Assembly (NCBI RefSeq): GCF_003569765.1
Contig: NZ_QXMG01000020.1
Location: forward strand, 1-64,000
Length of the DNA stretch: 64,000 bases
DNA from: Caldimonas tepidiphila
Lineage (GTDB): Bacteria; Pseudomonadota; Gammaproteobacteria; Burkholderiales; Burkholderiaceae_C
Direction of reading: 5' to 3'
Part shown: piece after piece, positions 60,463-64,000 of the stretch
Layout of the letters: each line of letters begins with the position of its first letter
Numbering within the stretch: the first letter of the stretch is position 1
The notes under the pieces: generated by a model
Databases searched by the model: none
What the model was told of the DNA's origin: nothing
What the model saw: the letters and a program-made list of their open reading frames with translations, nothing else
Position numbers and translations under genes: made by a program

Positions 60463-62193
60463 TCACTCCAGCGCCTGCGCCTGCACCATGCCGGCGTACA
60501 GCCCGCCGCGCTCCATCAGCTCGGCGTGCGTGCCCGCTTCCACCACCCGGCCGTCGGAGAGCACGTAGATGCGGTCGGCGTTGCGCACGGTGCTGAGCCG
60601 GTGTGCAATGAGCACCAGCGTCTTCTCGCCGTGCCACTGCTCGATCGACTGCTGCACGACGCGCTCGCTCTCGGTGTCAAGCGCCGAGGTCGCCTCGTCG
60701 AACACCCAGACCTTGGCGTCCTTGTAGAGCGCGCGCGCGATCGCGAGGCGCTGGCGCTGGCCGCCCGACAGCCGGCTGCCGTTGGTGCCGATTGGCGTCT
60801 CCAGCCCTTCGGGAAGCGTCTGCACGAAGTCCCACAGGTTGGCTGCGCGCAGGCAGGCCTCGATGCGCGCTGCATCCTTGGGTTGTGCATAGGCGACGTT
60901 GTCGGCGATCGGACCGTCGAACAGCACAATGTCCTGCGACACCACCGCGAACTGGCGTCGCAGCGAGGCCTTGCGGATTTCCTGGATATCGATGCCGTCA
61001 AGCGTCACGCGCCCCGAGGCCGGTGCCACGAAGCCGAGCAGCGTGCTGATCACGGTCGTCTTGCCCGCGCCGGAGGGGCCCACCAGTGCGACCGTGCGGC
61101 CCGCCGGAATCTCGAGGTCGAGGCGCGAGAGCGCCGACTGCTCGCTGCCCGGGTAGGTCACCACCACCTGCTCGAAGCGCACCTCGCCGCGGCACTGCGC
61201 TGGATCGACTTGGCGCGTGCCGTGATCGGGCTCGGGCGGCGTGTCCATCAGGTCGAAGCAGGCGCGCGCGCCAATCAGGCCGCCGATGATCGGCTGCGAC
61301 ACGTCGGTGAGGTGGCGCATCGGCGAGATCGTCATCAGCATCGCGGTGATGAAGCCGACGAACTCCCCGACGGTCGCGTTGCCCTGGTGGGCCTCGACCA
61401 GCGCCATCGTCAGGATCAGGGCGACACCGATGCTGGCGACGATCTGCGTCAGCGGCGTCATCGTGGCGCCGGCGGCGACGCCCTTGAGCACCATGCGGCG
61501 CAGTCGCTGCGCCTCCTGCGAGAAGCGCCCCTGCTCAAATTCCGCGGCGTCGAAGGTGCGCACGACGCGCCATGCGCGCGTGATGTCGTCGGTGATCCCC
61601 ACCAGCCGCACCTGCGACTCGTAGGACTGGCCGCCGACGGCGAGCACGCGCTTCTGCACCTTGCGCACCACGTAGCCCAGCAGCGGCATCGTCACGAATG
61701 TCACCAGCGTCAGCTTCCAGTTCAGGTAGAACAGGTAGCCGAGCAGCGCCAACAGCGTCGTGCCGTCGCGCAGGATGGTCGTGACGGCTCCCGACAGCGA
61801 CGCGGTCGCGTTTTGCGGATCGTTGATGATTCGCGAGGCGAGCACGCCGGGACTCAGCCGGTTGTAGAGACTGGCGTCCGCATTCATCACCGAGCGGATC
61901 AGGTCGGTGCGCAGTGCCAGCACGGCCTTCGAGGTAGACCAGTTGAACAGATAGGTGCCCGAGAACGCGAGCAGACCGCGTACGGCGAACAGTCCGATGA
62001 GCACGACCGGCACGAGCCACAGCGGGAAGCCGAGGTCGGCCTTGAAGCCGCTGTCGAGCAGCTTCTTCAGCAGCGCCGGCACCGCGGGCTCGATCGCTGC
62101 CGACAGGAAGAAGCAGACGACGCCTGCGCTCAGACCTTTCTTCTGGGGGGCCAGGTAGCGGAGCAGTCGGGAAGCGGTTTGTTTGAGATTCAT
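60463..62193 (-). CDS. msbA: MsbA-type lipid/glycolipid ABC exporter
   Basis: A 576-residue half-transporter that flips lipid A-core or similar lipids. The membrane domain (about 1-320) has six helices. The ATPase domain has Walker A 'GPSGAGKTT' (372-380), Q-loop 'VVSQDIVLFDG', signature LSGGQ (475-479), Walker B 'VWVFDEATSA' and the switch histidine 'LIAHRLSTV'. It matches the proteobacterial MsbA/LpsA group in length and in 'MPLLGYVVRKVQKR'. Sitting among glycosyltransferases, it may serve a specific surface glycan or be the general MsbA. Confidence 0.9.
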   Translation of the reverse strand: MNLKQTASRLLRYLAPQKKGLSAGVVCFFLSAAIEPAVPALLKKLLDSGFKADLGFPLWLVPVVLIGLFAVRGLLAFSGTYLFNWSTSKAVLALRTDLIRSVMNADASLYNRLSPGVLASRIINDPQNATASLSGAVTTILRDGTTLLALLGYLFYLNWKLTLVTFVTMPLLGYVVRKVQKRVLAVGGQSYESQVRLVGITDDITRAWRVVRTFDAAEFEQGRFSQEAQRLRRMVLKGVAAGATMTPLTQIVASIGVALILTMALVEAHQGNATVGEFVGFITAMLMTISPMRHLTDVSQPIIGGLIGARACFDLMDTPPEPDHGTRQVDPAQCRGEVRFEQVVVTYPGSEQSALSRLDLEIPAGRTVALVGPSGAGKTTVISTLLGFVAPASGRVTLDGIDIQEIRKASLRRQFAVVSQDIVLFDGPIADNVAYAQPKDAARIEACLRAANLWDFVQTLPEGLETPIGTNGSRLSGGQRQRLAIARALYKDAKVWVFDEATSALDTESERVVQQSIEQWHGEKTLVLIAHRLSTVRNADRIYVLSDGRVVEAGTHAELMERGGLYAGMVQAQALE

Positions 62194-62306
62194 GTCTTGG
62201 GGGCTGGCTCAGCGGGCCCGATGCGGAGGCTGCGCGGCTTCACGCTGTTGCGCGGACTAGTGGAGCGCGGTGGCGCCCGCTTGGTTGCGGCCTAGGGGCG
62301 CACAGC

Positions 62307-63428
62307 TCACAAGCGTCCGGCCTGCGGCGTGTCGGAACTCGCGAGCCCGAGAGCCAGCGGGCTGCGTTTGCGCAGGATGTCGAGATAGGTGGCGATGTAG
62401 TCCTCGATGCAGCGGTCCCAGTCGAAGCGCGCGGCGTGCGCGCGCGTCCTTGCGCGCCCCTCGTCCGACGCGAGCCGCGGCAGCTCGCGCTCGACCACTG
62501 CCCGCATGGCCAACGAGTCGAACTCGTCCCAGTAGGCTGCAGCTTCGCCGCCGATCTCCGGCAGGCAGGTGCGGCGCGCAAGGAAGACCGGGCAGCCGAA
62601 GTGCATCGCCTCGATCGGCGGCAGCCCGAAGCCCTCGGTCAGCGAGGGGAACAGGAAGGCCTGCGCGTTTTCGTACAGCCAGGTCTTCTGCGCGTCGGTG
62701 ATGTCCTCGTACACGAGGACGTTCCGAAGGCTGAGTCCGCGTACCAGTCCCTTGACGCGCTCGGTGTCGTCGCTGCTCGGTCCTGCGAGCACGAAGCGCT
62801 GGTCTCTCATTTCGATCGCGAGTCCCAGGAGCGCGTCTATGTTCTTGGACGGCGCCATACGACTCAGGTGAAAGAAGAACGGCTTGCCTGCGACCTCGGG
62901 AATCTGCTCGCGAGGATGATCGACCAAGCTTCGTGCACCGTTGTAGACAACCTTCAGGGGGGCCGTCCAGTTCAGGTGCCTGCGGACATCCTCCGCCACG
63001 TGCTGGCTGATCGTCACGATACCGTCCGTCCGGGCCGCGATCTTTTCCATCAACTCCTGGGAGTGGGTCCAGTTGCTGCCTTTCGGTCCGTACAGGTAAT
63101 TCAGGTCATGCAGGGTCACTAGTCGGTGACCGGCGCGCAGAGGCGGGCGCTCCTTGACATGCTGATGCAGAGTGTGCCAGACCGAAAACGACGAGAGATT
63201 GCCATGGAACAATCGCTGCCGCGAACGCAGAGGGATGTATTCCACATCGTCTCCGAAGCTACCGTGGAGAGACCTTCTCAGGTGGAACACGAGTTGGATG
63301 CCGTGAGTTTCCCGAAGCTCCTTCGCCCTTTTCCCTAGGTGGTGTCCTACTTGGGAGCAGAACTCACCGAGGCCGTCAGTCGTCCTGTTGAATTTGCCAA
63401 AGCAGATTCCAATGCGAAACTTATTCAT
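62307..63428 (-). CDS. Glycosyltransferase family 4 (GT-B), first tandem copy
   Basis: The ATG at 63428 gives 373 residues; a GTG four codons earlier lies inside the likely ribosome binding site. GT4 features: 'HDLNYLYGPKG', 'TISQHVAEDVRRHL', 'FFFHLSRMAPSKNIDALL' and the E-x7-E motif in 'FPSLTEGFGLPPIEAMHFGCPV'. The 5' half is visibly lower in GC than the flagellar region, suggesting acquired DNA. A close paralogue lies just upstream. Confidence 0.88.
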   Translation of the reverse strand: MNKFRIGICFGKFNRTTDGLGEFCSQVGHHLGKRAKELRETHGIQLVFHLRRSLHGSFGDDVEYIPLRSRQRLFHGNLSSFSVWHTLHQHVKERPPLRAGHRLVTLHDLNYLYGPKGSNWTHSQELMEKIAARTDGIVTISQHVAEDVRRHLNWTAPLKVVYNGARSLVDHPREQIPEVAGKPFFFHLSRMAPSKNIDALLGLAIEMRDQRFVLAGPSSDDTERVKGLVRGLSLRNVLVYEDITDAQKTWLYENAQAFLFPSLTEGFGLPPIEAMHFGCPVFLARRTCLPEIGGEAAAYWDEFDSLAMRAVVERELPRLASDEGRARTRAHAARFDWDRCIEDYIATYLDILRKRSPLALGLASSDTPQAGRL

Positions 63429-63539
63429 GTGGTATCTCACCCTTCCTGGTCTACGGACAAAATAGAGAGCAGCTTTTCCGACTGGGGCGAGATCGGGATG
63501 GGGTCTTTGCTGAGTCGGGTGACCATGTCAAGGGGGAAG

Positions 63540-64000
63540 TCAGAGTGCTATAGCCGCGTGCTCTCGCGCGGACGGGATCGCCTGAACGGCGACCGAACCG
63601 GTGAGCTGGAGGTAGAGGTGCAGATACCGTTGCGCGGCGGCGTCCCAGTCGAAGCGGGCCGCATGTTTCCGGATTTTCCCGGACTGTGCTTGGAGCCGAG
63701 GAAGGTTGCGCTCCACCACCTGTTGCATCTTCGGGGCCTCGAAATCAGGGAAATAGGCGGCAACCTCTCCCCCGATCTCCGGTAGGCACGTCCTCTCCGA
63801 CAGGAACACCGGCTTGCCGAAATGCATCGCCTCGATCGGCGGCAGGCCGAACCCTTCGGTCAGCGAGGGAAAGAGGAAGGCGGTGCAGTTGGCGTAGAGC
63901 CACGCCTTCTGCGCGTCGCTGATGCTGAGCATCACGCTTACGTTCGATAGTCCGCCGGTGCTGACCTGCTCCCGCACGGCCCGGCTGTCGCGTCCCTCCG
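63540..64000 (-). CDS. Glycosyltransferase family 4, second tandem copy (partial, 5' end outside window)
   Basis: The C-terminal part of a GT4 enzyme; the frame stays open to the window edge at 64000, so the N-terminus is missing. 'FLFPSLTEGFGLPPIEAMHFGKPVFLSERTCLPEIGGEVAAYF' is nearly identical to the matching region of the neighbouring copy, so the two arose by duplication. The next gene starts 111 bases downstream. Confidence 0.88.
   Translation of the reverse strand, partial: EGRDSRAVREQVSTGGLSNVSVMLSISDAQKAWLYANCTAFLFPSLTEGFGLPPIEAMHFGKPVFLSERTCLPEIGGEVAAYFPDFEAPKMQQVVERNLPRLQAQSGKIRKHAARFDWDAAAQRYLHLYLQLTGSVAVQAIPSAREHAAIAL

Overview
The window is high-GC DNA with dense, wobble-GC-rich coding, and it looks like a chromosome segment of a motile betaproteobacterium, most likely Burkholderiales. 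The reasons are the flhDC-motAB-cheYZ-flhBAFG-fliA gene order with FlhDC as master regulator, the flgAMN/flgB-L block, and an intergenic hairpin repeat of a type I recall from Comamonadaceae-like genomes. The genus cannot be fixed from the sequence alone. No rRNA, CRISPR array, insertion sequence, integrase or origin was seen.

Regions. (1) 1-24700 is an almost unbroken flagellar locus: flhDC, motAB-cheYZ, flhBAFG-fliA and a soluble chemoreceptor on the + strand; flgA-flgM-flgN on the - strand; then divergent flgBCDEFGHIJKL. (2) 24700-37330 is a signalling annex: a YuxH-type EAL/HDOD protein, a large hybrid histidine kinase (HisKA-REC-Hpt) overlapping a REC-PAS-GGDEF-EAL regulator, an exported chymotrypsin-fold protease, an Aer-like receptor, an 84-residue unknown, and a membrane diguanylate cyclase. 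(3) 37500-40830 holds tRNA-Ser(UGA), apaH, a CorC/HlyC-type CBS membrane protein and a GntR/FCD regulator. (4) 41039-48635 is a propionyl-CoA to succinyl-CoA operon (methylmalonyl-CoA mutase, MeaB, PccB, PccA, epimerase-like protein) divergent from the GntR gene. (5) 48796-55421 is housekeeping: a hypothetical gene, tRNA-Thr(CGU), fbp, pepN, prfB with its programmed frameshift, and an alpha/beta hydrolase. (6) 55528-64000 is a surface-glycan cluster on the - strand: GlfT2-like, DUF707, GT25 and GT13/GT2-like transferases, an MsbA-type exporter and two tandem GT4 paralogues, the last cut by the window end.

How it fits together. By eye I find five sigma-28 (FliA)-like promoters with the same 11-bp spacer, ahead of motA, flgM, the exported protease, the Aer-like receptor and the diguanylate cyclase. 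If they are real, the signalling annex is partly a late-flagellar regulon, including a secreted protease. The most unusual structure is at 45844-46112, before pccA. It contains a hairpin-rich repeat, a 42-codon leader ORF whose first 12 codons duplicate the start of pccA with mostly synonymous differences, two strong hairpins, and a leader stop codon overlapping the GTG start of pccA. That looks like a translationally coupled leader or a peculiar relic.
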